Assembly: GCA_026129905.1 (NCBI GenBank)
Contig: JAHCHE010000023.1
Coordinates: forward strand, 1 to 64,000
Direction: 5' to 3'
Origin: Bryobacteraceae bacterium
GTDB lineage: Bacteria > Acidobacteriota > Terriglobia > Bryobacterales > Bryobacteraceae
DNA length: 64,000 nucleotides
The notes under the pieces are model-generated. The model saw only the letters and a program-made list of their open reading frames with translations, searched no databases and had not been told where the DNA came from. The position numbers and the translations under genes were made by a program. Shown here piece by piece: positions 27,844 to 37,053 of the stretch; within the stretch, counting starts at the first letter, position 1, and every line of letters begins with the position of its first letter.

Positions 27844-28797
27844 ATGAGAAGAAAGTGGGCGCTCGCCGGTTCGCTGGCGAGCATCAGCCTGATTCTGGGT
27901 CTGGCGAACCTCGGTTCGTCCGCGCCGCCTACGCCCAAACGGATCAACAAGGCGATTGAGCTGCTGGAGCAGGGCCAGCCGGTTTACTACACGATGGGGA
28001 CCGGCGGCTACGAAGAAGGGAAGAAGATGGCCCAAACCTGGGCCGACTTCATCATCTACGACATGGAGCACGGGCCCTTCGACATGGGGGACCTGAAAGC
28101 GTTCATGAAAGGCCTAGCGGACGGGGGTCCGACCAGAACCGGGCACCGCACGCCGGCGGTCATCCCGCAGTTGCCGGTAGGCGGCTGGGATGAAGCCACC
28201 ATGCAAGCGAACTACTGGATGATTCACCAAGTGCTGGCCACCGGCGCGCACGGTATTCACCTCTGCCACGTAGTGGCGCCGGAAGCGGCGCGCATCATGG
28301 TGGAATCGGCGCGGTACCCGTTCAACACGAAGGGCATGGGGGCCAACCTGGGCGAAGGCCGGCGCGGCAGCGGCGGTCAGGGCGATGCGGCGGAGATCTG
28401 GGGCATCCCGGTTTCCGACTATCTGCGCAAAGCCGACGTCTGGCCGCTGAACCCCGAGGGCGAGATCCTGCTGGGCGTGAAGATCGAAAACAAGTACGCG
28501 CTTAAGAACGTCGAGAAGACGCTCGCCGTGCCGGGTCTGGGCTTCTCGGAATGGGGTCCGGGCGACATGGGGATGTCGATGGGGTTCCCAAGTTCGAGCG
28601 AACCCTACCCGAAACAGATGGAGGACGCCCGTACGCGCATCTTCGCGGCCACCAGGGCGAACAAGCTCTTCTTCCTGAACTCGGTCAACGAGGACAACAT
28701 CGAGGCCATGATCAAAGAGGGCGTGATGATCGGCGCAGGGAACGAGAAGGCCGCCGAGAAGGGCCGCAAGTTCTCCAAGCGGCCGATGCCCTGGTAG
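27844..28797 (+). CDS. Exported HpcH/HpaI-family aldolase
   Basis: 317-residue protein with an N-terminal signal peptide (MRRKWALAGSLASISLILG, cut near SSAPP). The mature part follows the HpcH/HpaI class II aldolase family: YDMEHGPFD near residue 77, VVAPEAARIMVESARYP near residue 140, a metal Glu in VKIENKYAL and metal Asp in WGPGDMGMSMG. Such enzymes cleave 2-keto-3-deoxy acids to pyruvate and an aldehyde; cytoplasmic members are the rule. An exported form is unusual. It starts after a very good promoter and is followed by an exported dehydrogenase, suggesting a periplasmic step. Confidence 0.85.
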   Translation: MRRKWALAGSLASISLILGLANLGSSAPPTPKRINKAIELLEQGQPVYYTMGTGGYEEGKKMAQTWADFIIYDMEHGPFDMGDLKAFMKGLADGGPTRTGHRTPAVIPQLPVGGWDEATMQANYWMIHQVLATGAHGIHLCHVVAPEAARIMVESARYPFNTKGMGANLGEGRRGSGGQGDAAEIWGIPVSDYLRKADVWPLNPEGEILLGVKIENKYALKNVEKTLAVPGLGFSEWGPGDMGMSMGFPSSSEPYPKQMEDARTRIFAATRANKLFFLNSVNEDNIEAMIKEGVMIGAGNEKAAEKGRKFSKRPMPW

Positions 28798-28808
28798 CGG
28801 GGACGCGC

Positions 28809-29855
28809 GTGAAGCAAGAATCGTTTTGGCGAACCGGAGGGCGTCTGGCGCTGCGCGCATGCGCGGCCCTGGCGCCCCTTCTACTGACGGCCCAGTCCAA
28901 TCCGAAAATTGTCGTGTTGGGGATGGGGCCGCCGCAACTCGAGGAATTGCGCGCCGCCGCACCGCGTGGGAATTTCGTCGGGGTGAAGGGCGCTGAAGAG
29001 GCGCAGCGGGAAGTGGCGGACGCCGACGCCCTGATCGGCGGCGTCACCCGCGAGATGCTGCGATCGGCCCGGCGGCTCAAGTGGATTCAGGCCGGGGGCG
29101 CCGGCGTGGAAACCATCCTGTTTCCCGAACTGGTCTCCAGCGACATCACGCTGACCAACTGCAAGATCATACAGGGGCCCGAAATCTCGGACCACGCCAT
29201 GGCGCTGCTGCTGGCCCTGACGCGAAGGCTGAACGAACTGATCCCCTTGCGCGAGACGAAAGAGTGGCCGCAGCGCGAGTATCAGACCACGCACCGCCCC
29301 ATCGAACTGAACGGCCGCACCGCCCTGATCGTCGGACTCGGCGGCATCGGCATGCAGATCGCTCAGCGCGCCTGGGCCTTCGGCATGCGGGTACTGGCCG
29401 TCGATCCCGCCGACATGCCGATGACCCGCTTTGTCGATGAGCTCGCGCCGGTGGACCGGCTGCGCGATTTCCTGCCGCAGGCCGACGTCGTCTTCATGGC
29501 GGCGCCGCACACGCCGGAAACGGAGCGCATGCTGGGTCCGACGGAGTTCAACCTGATGAAGCAGGGCGCTTACTTCATCGCCGTCTCGCGGGGGAAGACC
29601 TACGACGGGAACGCGCTGGTAAAAGCCCTCGACGAGAAGCGGCTCGCCGGCGCGGGGCTCGACGTCGTGGACCCGGAGCCACTGCCCAAGGACAACCCGC
29701 TCTGGCGATTCTCGAACGTCGTCATTACGCCGCACATCGCCGGCCAATCCGACAAGTTCTATGTCCGGCAGATGAGCGTCTTCAAGGAGAACGCGCGCCG
29801 CTTCACCGAGGGATTGCCGCTGATCAACGTAGTGGATAAGCGGAAAGGATACTGA
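28809..29855 (+). CDS. D-2-hydroxyacid dehydrogenase with N-terminal export-like sequence
   Basis: 348-residue protein starting with GTG at 28809 after GGGGAC. Residues 1-32 (basic, then ALRACAALAPLLLTAQS) look like a signal peptide or membrane anchor. The rest is a D-isomer-specific dehydrogenase: NAD loop VGLGGIGMQIA near residue 178, catalytic Arg in AVSRGKTYDG, Glu in VVDPEPLPKDN and His in VITPHIAGQS. Most relatives are cytoplasmic, so export would be unusual for an NAD enzyme. It lies 11 bases after the aldolase gene and should be cotranscribed. Confidence 0.85.
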   Translation: MKQESFWRTGGRLALRACAALAPLLLTAQSNPKIVVLGMGPPQLEELRAAAPRGNFVGVKGAEEAQREVADADALIGGVTREMLRSARRLKWIQAGGAGVETILFPELVSSDITLTNCKIIQGPEISDHAMALLLALTRRLNELIPLRETKEWPQREYQTTHRPIELNGRTALIVGLGGIGMQIAQRAWAFGMRVLAVDPADMPMTRFVDELAPVDRLRDFLPQADVVFMAAPHTPETERMLGPTEFNLMKQGAYFIAVSRGKTYDGNALVKALDEKRLAGAGLDVVDPEPLPKDNPLWRFSNVVITPHIAGQSDKFYVRQMSVFKENARRFTEGLPLINVVDKRKGY

Positions 29856-29875
29856 ATTCCCGACTGCCCGGCGGC

Positions 29876-30547
29876 TTACGCCTCATGTCCGTTGACTTCC
29901 CAGACGCCGCGGCCGAAGGCGGCGTTCTGGGCTTGCGTAATGTCCTGGAGCAGCGCCTGGCGGGCCGCCGCCTGGTTTCGCTTCCGGATGGCGGCCACGA
30001 TCGGTTTGTGGAGAAGCATCGACCGGCTCACCTGGTAGGGGGAGGATCGCAGTTCCAGGTACATCGGCCGCTGCATGCGTTCCAGGATGCCGCTCACCAT
30101 CTTCACAAGCTCGCGGTTCTGGGACATCGCCGCGAGTTTCAGGTGGAACTCGTTGTTGGTCTTGATCACATTCTCGAAGTCGTTCATCGTCGGCTTCGGC
30201 GGCAGCGGGCGGTTCGCGATCCGCTCCAGTTCGTCGATCTCCGCGGGGCTCGCCCGCGCGGCCGCCAGTTCGGCGATCTTACCTTCCAGGATCAATCGCA
30301 TCTCGAACAGGTCGCGCATCGCCTGAAAACTGATCTCAGGGACGAGGTAGCCGCGGCGGGGCACCACCTCCAGCAGGCCTTCGTGATGCAGCCGGTTGCA
30401 GGCCTCCCGGTACGGCGTTCGACCGACGCCGTAGCGGGCGCCGATCTCGATCTCCGACAGGAAGGCTCCCTCCTTCATCTCCCCCCGAAGGATGCCCTTT
30501 TTCATCACTTCATACGCTTTTTCCGTCTGCGTCGCTTTTCGAACCAT
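29876..30547 (-). CDS. GntR-family transcriptional regulator, FCD (FadR-type) domain
   Basis: 223-residue regulator. The N-terminal winged helix-turn-helix spans residues 8-75, with SEIEIGARYGVGRTPYREA and EGLLEVVPRRGYLVPE. The C-terminal all-helical FCD ligand domain has its typical metal/ligand positions in EFHLKLAAM and MLLHKPIVAAI. FCD regulators usually bind sugar acids, 2-oxoacids or related carboxylates and repress catabolic operons. It is convergent with the aldolase-dehydrogenase genes and likely controls the TATAT-GAAAG-TATA promoters at 17.7, 19.1, 27.8 and 60.5 kb. Confidence 0.92.
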   Translation of the reverse strand: MVRKATQTEKAYEVMKKGILRGEMKEGAFLSEIEIGARYGVGRTPYREACNRLHHEGLLEVVPRRGYLVPEISFQAMRDLFEMRLILEGKIAELAAARASPAEIDELERIANRPLPPKPTMNDFENVIKTNNEFHLKLAAMSQNRELVKMVSGILERMQRPMYLELRSSPYQVSRSMLLHKPIVAAIRKRNQAAARQALLQDITQAQNAAFGRGVWEVNGHEA

Positions 30548-30686
30548 GGCGGTGTTGTTACCCGGAGCGCGGCTGTTCTTCCGTACGAAAAAAACAGCGA
30601 GTATATCCGTACCATATTATCACGTACTCGCAAGTGGGTCGTAATAAAGACAGCCGATTCCGGCGAAACCCGAACCGCGGTCCGGG

Positions 30687-31471
30687 CTACAGGGTGAGTT
30701 GCCCCTGGTACGCCATTTCCTTCAGATTGAACTTCGCTTTCAGCTCGAACGGGCCCATCCGGGTGGCGAACGTCACCTGCTTGTCCGCCGCGGTGATGGG
30801 CCGATCGTCGCGGCGGAAGCGGAATTGCATCGCGCCGCCCTGGGCGGCCTCTCGATGAATTCGACGCTGTCGGCGTAGATCGGGTCCTTGCCTTTGCGTT
30901 CCAGGCGCGTCGCCGCGCGCACGCGTTCCGCCATGGCCTTGCGGCGTTCCTCGGTATCCTCGCCGCGCTCGCCGCCGCGGCGCGGGCGGCCGGACATCAT
31001 CGGCATGCCGATGACGCTGACCAGGTAGGCTTCGGCCGCCGCGGCATCGTCCTGCTTGTGCATGACCTCACGAATGGGCAAAGCGCTGTCCCAGCGCACG
31101 ACCGCTTTGACTGGCGGCGGACCACCCATGCCCGGACCGCCGATGCCGGGGCCACCCATGCCACCGCCGCCGGGGAAGCCTATGCCACCGCCGCCGGGGA
31201 AGCCGCCTCCGGCGCCGCCGCGGCCACCCATGCCGCCGCCTCCTGTATCCCCGCCCATGCCGCCGGGCGGGCGCTCCATGTTCGAGGAGTCGAACCTGGC
31301 TTCCACCTCCTTGGCCCAGGGCGAGCGCGTGAGGAGCCGCTCCACTTCCTCATCCGTCCACTCGGAAGGCTTCTTTTCGTTCCAAAACTCTCCGGCCCCG
31401 ACGGCGCGCGAGATAGCCAGCAGCGCGCCTCCGGCGGAGAACAGCATTCGTCGGGTGATCGTCATCTCCAT
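30687..31471 (-). pseudogene. Exported Gly-rich acidobacterial protein, frameshifted near its C-terminus
   Basis: The N-terminus TITRRMLFSAGGALLAIS looks like a Tat-type signal, followed by FWNEKKPSEWTDEEVERLL and SPWAKEV, a pattern I associate with acidobacterial exported proteins of unknown function encoded near TonB receptors. A Gly/Pro/Met-rich stretch covers roughly residues 65-120. The frame breaks near 30838-30850. Adding one base to the AGGG run would join it to GGAMQFRFRRDD and a sensible C-terminus ending QGQLTL, with TAG at 30687. Without that, the product ends in a non-homologous tail near 30773. It is either a recent pseudogene or a sequence error. Confidence 0.6.
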
Positions 31472-31500
31472 CTCCTTTTCGCGCGACTCAGGCCGCGCCG

Positions 31501-33562
31501 TTAGAACGTGAACCGCAATTGCAGGTCGATTTTGCGGTTATAAGCGCTGGCGGCGCCGAACGGACCGAACGCGGCCAGGCTGCGATACTCGCCGAAAAAG
31601 GGCGAAGAAAGGTCGCCGCTGGGAGCGGCGTAATTGGCGTGATTGAGGATGTTCCTCGCGGAAACGCTAAGCGTCAGGTTGTATTTTCGGCCGCTGCCGC
31701 CGAACAAGCCAGGAGGAGGTCCGCCTCCGGGACCGCCTCCGCCAGGGGGCGGCCCGCCTCCCGGGGGTCCGCCTCCGCGTATGCCGCCCATGCCTGGCGG
31801 AGGGCTGCTCTCCGCGGTGCCCGATTCGCCCTGGCCGCCAAACGACCAGGCGCGCGCCAACCGGAGGTTAAGGTTAACGCTCGCCGGACCTCGCGCGGAG
31901 TTGCGTCCAATCGTAGCGACGCCCGCCGGCGGGTTCAGGTCAAAACAGCCGAAGCCGGCGGCGTAGACGAGGCTGCCGCCGGAGCAGGCGGCGCCGCTAA
32001 GCCCAGCCAAGAGAGCCGGGCGTTCCGAGGCGAAGCCGTCGCCGTTGGAGTCGATGCCGGTCGTGATGTTATACGGCATTCCGCCGCTGGCCATCAGGAA
32101 AGGGCTGACGGTGAACCCCCAGAGCAGCGGCAGCCTGGTTCCGATCACCGCGCGATGCCGCACGTCGGCGAACGACGACGGTCCCCATTCCGCGCGCAGA
32201 TTGTAGGGATCGGCCGGCTGCCCATCGCTGGCGGTTTTGCCGTAGGAAAGCGAATAGAACCCGAACAGAAAAACCCTTCTGTAATTCAAGTGCGGGCTGA
32301 CGATGAACTGGTTGGCGCGGCTGAAGCCGCTGGACTCGGTCAGGATGCGCAACAGCCGGTCGCCGCACGGATAGGCGCCGTCAATCGGCGTGTTGATGTT
32401 GCGCGATTGAAGCAGGTGAACGCCGCGGCTGTTCACGTACTGGGCGCTGATGCGGAAGTGACTGTTGCCCTGGCGATCGAGGCCGAGGGTGGCCTGGTAG
32501 GTCCGCGGCGCCTGAATGCCCGAATACAGCAACTGGAGTTGCTGCGGGAGTTGCGCGCCGGCCAGAGCCTCCGCCGACGGGATCGACGGGAAGAAATCCG
32601 GGTTCAGGACCAGGTACGACTGTTGCGTCGTCCGTTGTAGCGCAGCGAAGTAAGGATCTGCGAGTCGGCGACGCGGTCGTAGAAGGCTCCAAATCCCAGG
32701 CGCAGGACGGTTTTCGCCGACCGATTCGCGCCGCCGTCGATGCCCCAGGCGATGCCGATGCGCGGCGACCAGTCGGCGAGATCGCCGATGTTCGTCTGCG
32801 CCTCGTAACGGGCGCCGTAGCTGAGGCTGAGGTTCGGCCGCATCCGCCAGTCGTCGTTGAAGAACAGCCGATATCGAATTGCGAAACCGACGTGGTGGGC
32901 TCTCCCGCCCTGATGCTGAATTGCGAGGCGCCGCCGCCGAGGGCGCGGATCTGGTCCGCCGGGTAGCCGAGGTCCTGGAACAGCAGCGTTCGCCGGTAGC
33001 GCTCCAGGGCGGAAAGCTGGATGAGCGATCCCGCGACCGGTTGGTTACCGGCGTCCAAAAGCGGGCCGTACCCGCCGAAAAAGGCATACGTTCCGCCGAA
33101 GTTGCTCATTGACGTGTCGTCGAGCCGCGATTGCCGGATGCGCGCGCCCCACTTCAGCGTGTGGCGCTGGCGCGAATAGGTCGAGATGTTGCTCAGCTCC
33201 CAGCGGTCGGCGAGGGCGCCGGGATTGCCGATCTGCGAACCGCCGCCCTCGAAGGCGCCTTGCACGTTGATGGCGGGCGTGGCGATGTCTCCGATCTTTA
33301 CAAGGTTCGAGCGCAGGAACTGGAACCGCGTTTCCGTAATCGCCTTGGCGTTGAGCGTCGCGGTCTCGGTGATCTGTATCGCGTAGTCCGTGTCCGTCTG
33401 CGCGTAAGCGCGCGAGGCCAGGCTGAAGCTGCCGATTCCTTCGTTGTCGAGGCTGCTCCGGCCGTTCTGGTAGCGCGCCACCAGGGTGTTGCCGGCGTTG
33501 ATCGAGTAGTCGAAGCGAGGCGAGAACGTGGTCCGCGTCTGCGGCGTCAGAACAACCTGGTT
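31501..33562 (-). pseudogene. TonB-dependent receptor, N-terminal half missing and two internal frameshifts
   Basis: The sequence reads as the C-terminal two-thirds of an acidobacterial receptor. It begins abruptly at VNQVVLTPQTRTTFSPRF, runs through LARYQN-type barrel strands, shifts frame near 32868 (into FFNDDWRMRPNLSLSYGARY) and again near 32638 (into TTQQSYLVLNPDFFP), then continues to the barrel end LQLRFTF. Each shift is repaired by adding one base. Signal peptide, regulatory domain and plug are absent: upstream the DNA becomes the end of a DUF5666-like gene. A Gly/Pro-rich loop lies near the C-terminus. It is followed 29 bases on by the Gly-rich protein gene. Confidence 0.75.
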
Positions 33563-34644
33563 GACGCGCCCGCCATGCGCAGCAGCGCGCCGGCGTTGCC
33601 GACGATCGTGATGGCGGTGAGCCGGTCGTCGCTGGCGCCCCGGGTACTCGAAATCACGACCGTTTCGCCCGGTTTCAGATCTTCTACGTTCGCCGCAGGC
33701 ATCTGTTCGAGCGAGCGCGAAAAATCCGGGCGGGCAACGGGGGTGATGCCCGCCCGAAGGCGTTCGGGGGCATTGCGAACGCCGTTGCTCGGGGTTGCCG
33801 TGGGTCCGGGCCTACGATCGGAAAGGCCCACAGGCTCAGCCTGCGGCATTGCCCCGAAATCCGGCAGCTTCTTCACTTGGGAATCGCGGGTGAGAGCGAC
33901 CACCAGGTCCGTACCCGTTCCTAGGTCTTTAATATGAATGGCGGCGCCGCCGGCGTCCACCGACGTTACCGTGCCGGCCGTGGTGATGAAGGTCCCAAAC
34001 ACCACTTCTTCGACGGTGACGGTCAGTCCGTCGGCGCTTTTGGTCCCGCGAGCGCGCAGTTGGTCGCCCGAGCTAACCTCGGCCAGCGAGGAAGGTCTTG
34101 CATCCGCGAACCGGACGGAATCCGGCGCGTAACGCCGGTAGCGCGCGCCGGCGCCGACGATTACCCGGGCTTCCGTCTCGCCGCTGGCCGAGCGCAGCCG
34201 CAGCGTGATCTCGCCCTCGCTCTTCGCCTCCACCACGCCGAACACGCCGCGCTTTTCCCAGTCCTGGCGATCCGCGTCGTTGCGTTGGGCGATCGCGGCC
34301 GCCGCCATGACCACCACCCGCCGCGCCGCCGTTGCGCCCGGCGCGATTGTGACCAGCACCCGGTCGCCCGGCGCAATCTGCGCCAGGCCGATCGCTTCAG
34401 CTTCTTGAAGGTCCTTCTCCCCGGGCGCGACGCGTTGGAGCAGCGTTCGCTCGTCGAGCTTAACCTTCGCCGTCGCGCCGCCATCCGCCCTGACTTCGAT
34501 CTCGCCGGCCTCGGGTCTGATGGAGGCCACCGTCCCAACGGAATGCGCGCCCGTGGAGACTTGCGCGACTCCGAGGCCGGCGATTGCCAGGACCGCGGCG
34601 AGGAGCGCCGATGTGCTGCGCGTCGCGGCGACGCGGTTCAACAA
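33547..34644 (-). CDS. DUF5666-like exported protein carrying an in-frame palindromic insertion
   Basis: 365-codon frame. A hydrophobic signal-like stretch (STSALLAAVLAIAGLGVAQ) is followed by several small beta-rich units of the form VGTVASIRPEAGEIEVR and TAGTVTSVDAGGAAIHIKD, as in DUF5666 proteins. The frame starts with TTG 34644 and its first seven residues overlap the beginning of a divergent receptor fragment, so the true N-terminus is probably lost. The last residues (after LLRMAG) come from receptor DNA at the other junction. Forty-five codons (33722-33856) look like a mobile palindromic insertion. The gene may be inactive. Confidence 0.6.
   Translation of the reverse strand: MLNRVAATRSTSALLAAVLAIAGLGVAQVSTGAHSVGTVASIRPEAGEIEVRADGGATAKVKLDERTLLQRVAPGEKDLQEAEAIGLAQIAPGDRVLVTIAPGATAARRVVVMAAAAIAQRNDADRQDWEKRGVFGVVEAKSEGEITLRLRSASGETEARVIVGAGARYRRYAPDSVRFADARPSSLAEVSSGDQLRARGTKSADGLTVTVEEVVFGTFITTAGTVTSVDAGGAAIHIKDLGTGTDLVVALTRDSQVKKLPDFGAMPQAEPVGLSDRRPGPTATPSNGVRNAPERLRAGITPVARPDFSRSLEQMPAANVEDLKPGETVVISSTRGASDDRLTAITIVGNAGALLRMAGASTRLF
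33722..33864. mobile_element. Putative 135-bp palindromic MITE/REP-like element inserted in frame
   Basis: Direct repeats AAATCCGG lie at 33722-33729 and 33857-33864, exactly 135 bp apart. Between them are four hairpins in a row: CGGGCGGGCA/TGCCCGCCCG (33727-33756), GGCGTTCG/CGAACGCC (33759-33783), GGGCCT/AGGCCC (33808-33829) and CAGGCT/AGCCTG (33831-33843). The ends share an imperfect inverted GGGCAA. Removing one repeat plus the insert restores a smooth protein reading KKLPDFSRSLEQMP. No other copy was noticed in this window. Confidence 0.6.
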
Positions 34645-36091
34645 ACCATACCACTACGCGGCCACGTTCAACGGCCTCTCCGGCCGCACGGACTCGCTGG
34701 CGGCCGCCGTGGCGAACACGGCCGTCGTTCGTTCCGCCGAAGCGGCGGTCTACCCCGTTTTTCTGAACCTGTCGCTGTACTTCCAGGACGTGTGGCAAGC
34801 GACCGAGCGGACGGCAGTGACATTCGGATTGCGCTGGGACATCAACCCGGCGCCCTCGGCCAGGAAGGGCCAGCCGCTGCTCGCCCTCGCCACCGACGGC
34901 TATGCGTTGACGCGCTTCGAGCCGCTGTACCGGACAAGCTGGCGCGACATCGGACCGCGGCTCGGCCTTTCTTATCTCATGGACGACACTGCGGGCCGCG
35001 AGATGACATTCCGCGTCGGCGCCGCGCTGCTCCACGACCCGCTTTCCAGTTCGATGATCCGCGCCTTCAGCGCCGCCCCGTTCACCAGCGACCGGATTCT
35101 GACGCTGGCGAACTTCCCGCTAACGCCGTTGAACCTTCAGCCGCCGGAGCTGCCCGCGTCCAGGCCGTACGGCCAGGTGACCGCGGTCGCAGCGGGTTTC
35201 AAGCCGCCCGCCGTTTACCAGTGGAACGCGACGCTCGAGCGGATGTTCGGTCCCCGGCAGGCGCTCAGCTTCGGATACATCGGCGTGGCCGGCCAACGCC
35301 TTTTCGAACCGAGGGGCTGGCCTACTTTTCGGCCGACTACGACCTGTTGCATCGCATCTCCAACGGAGCGATGTCGCGGTATCACGGCCTTCAGGCGCAA
35401 CTGCGCCGGCGCATGACGAGCGGTCTCCAGTTCCAGCTCAGCTACACGTACGGCCACGCTCTCGACACCGCGTCCGACGAGGTCGTCATTTCGTCGCGTG
35501 TTGGAAGGCGTCGAGCGGGGCCACTCCGCGTTCGACGTCCGGCACGCGTTCAGCGTCACGGGTTCCTACGAGCTGCCCAGGCGAAACAGCCTTGCCGGCG
35601 CTCTATTCGGCGACTGGAGGGTAGAGTGGGTGGGCACTGCCCGCGCGGGGCTGCCGTTCGACGTGCTCGGAATCAGTTCCGAGGTGAGCGACTTGGCCGA
35701 AGACGGCAACCTCGGCCTGTACGCGCTGGTGCGTCCGAACTACACGGGCGAGCCTCTGTGGATCGCGGACTCCGACGTCGCGGGCAAACGCCGCCTGAAC
35801 CCGGCGGCCTTCACTACGCCTGAAGCATTCGCACAGGGCAACCTTGGGCGAAACGTCCTCCGCGGCCTGGGCCTCTGGCAGGTGGACGTTTCCCTGCGGC
35901 GCCAGATCGCGGCCTCCGAACAGGCGCGCTTGCAGGTAATGGCGCAAGCTTTCAACATCCTCAATCACGCGAATTTCGCCAATCCGTCCCCGCTCGAACA
36001 GGCCAACCTGGCGAGCCCCTCGTTCGGCGCCGCCACCCGGGCGCTGGGCGGGCTGCGCGCCCTGCAACTGGGTCTGCGCGTCGAGTTCTGA
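34632..36091 (+). pseudogene. TonB-dependent receptor fragment, N-terminal half missing and two frameshifts
   Basis: The readable part begins at FNKPYHYAATFNGLSGR, in the middle of a receptor barrel, and continues through YFQDVWQATERTAVTFGLRW. It shifts frame at the G-run near 35313 (into GLAYFSADYDLLHRIS), again near 35498 (into LEGVERGHSAFDVRHAF), and ends with LGLRVEF at 36091. Each break is repaired by adding one base. Upstream DNA belongs to the opposite-strand DUF5666-like gene, so signal peptide, regulatory domain and plug are gone. A barrel-protein gene follows after 15 bases. Confidence 0.75.
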
Positions 36092-36106
36092 CCGGAGGCG
36101 TCTACT

Positions 36107-36872
36107 ATGAGCGGGAAATACCTCCTGTCGATGTTGCTGATCGCCGCGCCGGCGCTTCGCGCGCAGGTATCGCCGCCGCCGCGGGCCGCCGAACGGACTT
36201 CCTTCTCCGACCGCTTCACCATCGGTGGAAGCGTCAGCATCCTGGCGTCCGAGCTCATGAAACAGGGAAACGATCCGCAAGTCCACCTCGAACCCGGTTT
36301 CCGCGGCCGTATTGAACGCGCAGTCGAATGCGTTCCGCCTGAGCGGCGGCGCGTCTCTCGAAATGGCTCTCGGCGACCGGCTCGCGCTCAGCGCCGATTT
36401 CCTCTACGGGAGGGCGGGTCACAAAGCGGGAGAGGACCTCATCACCGGCATCGACGACGAGGACACCGACGATATGAACGAACAGCAGACGACATCGGTG
36501 TTCGAGCAGACGCGGGCCTGCTACTGGGACATCCCCGTGCTGGCGCGCTTCTACGATTCCAGCCGTCGGCGCGAAGGCTCGCGCGGTTTCCTGACCGGCG
36601 GCATTGCGATCCGCCATGCCGTCAATGTCCGAACTTACCGGGAAGTGACAAGCCCGGACGGCGTCACCACCGGAGGAGAAGCGGCGTCGCGACCGGCGCA
36701 CTCCACCGTCGCGGGCTTGGTGTTCGGCGGCGGATTCCTGATGCGAGCCGGCGGCGGGCTGAAGATCGCTCCCGAACTGCGGTACACCCGCTGGCTGGCG
36801 GACGTCTTCCACTCGCCGCCGACGCAATCGAGAAGGAACCAGTTCGAAATCCTGATCGCGTTCGGATTCTAA
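36107..36872 (+). pseudogene. Outer-membrane beta-barrel-like protein with a frameshift
   Basis: The ATG at 36107 follows a good GGAGG site. A signal peptide (MSGKYLLSMLLIAAPALRAQ) precedes FSDRFTIGGSVSILASEL. The frame breaks near 36281: adding one base joins it to STSNPVSAAVLNAQSNAF and then LSGGASLEMALGDRLALSAD, which reads on to a terminal aromatic strand EILIAFGF at 36872. The alternating-hydrophobic strands and final Phe fit a small outer-membrane barrel. It sits directly downstream of the broken receptor and probably shared its operon. Real decay or sequence error. Confidence 0.65.
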
Positions 36873-37053
36873 GGGCGAGCGCGGGCTTAGAACCACGTCA
36901 GCTCTCTGACACTGTCTCGATGATTCGACGCTGATCGCCATCTCCCCCACCTGCAATGAAACAAACCGGGAAGCGGAAGTGTTACGTTTTGCAAAGAAGG
37001 CGTTACCGCTCCGGCCGCCGGCGCGTCTAGGCGAATGGGGTTGAGCCGTCCCA

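Noticed and set aside
31090-31830. Repeated GGCGG/CCGCC blocks as a CRISPR or tandem-repeat array
   Set aside because: The periodicity follows Gly/Pro codons in two coding frames; there are no spacers of constant length.
33934-35823. A 629-codon plus-strand frame across the DUF5666-like gene
   Set aside because: Only its last part (about 35320-35500) belongs to the receptor fragment; the remainder is antisense to the DUF5666-like gene and low in complexity.
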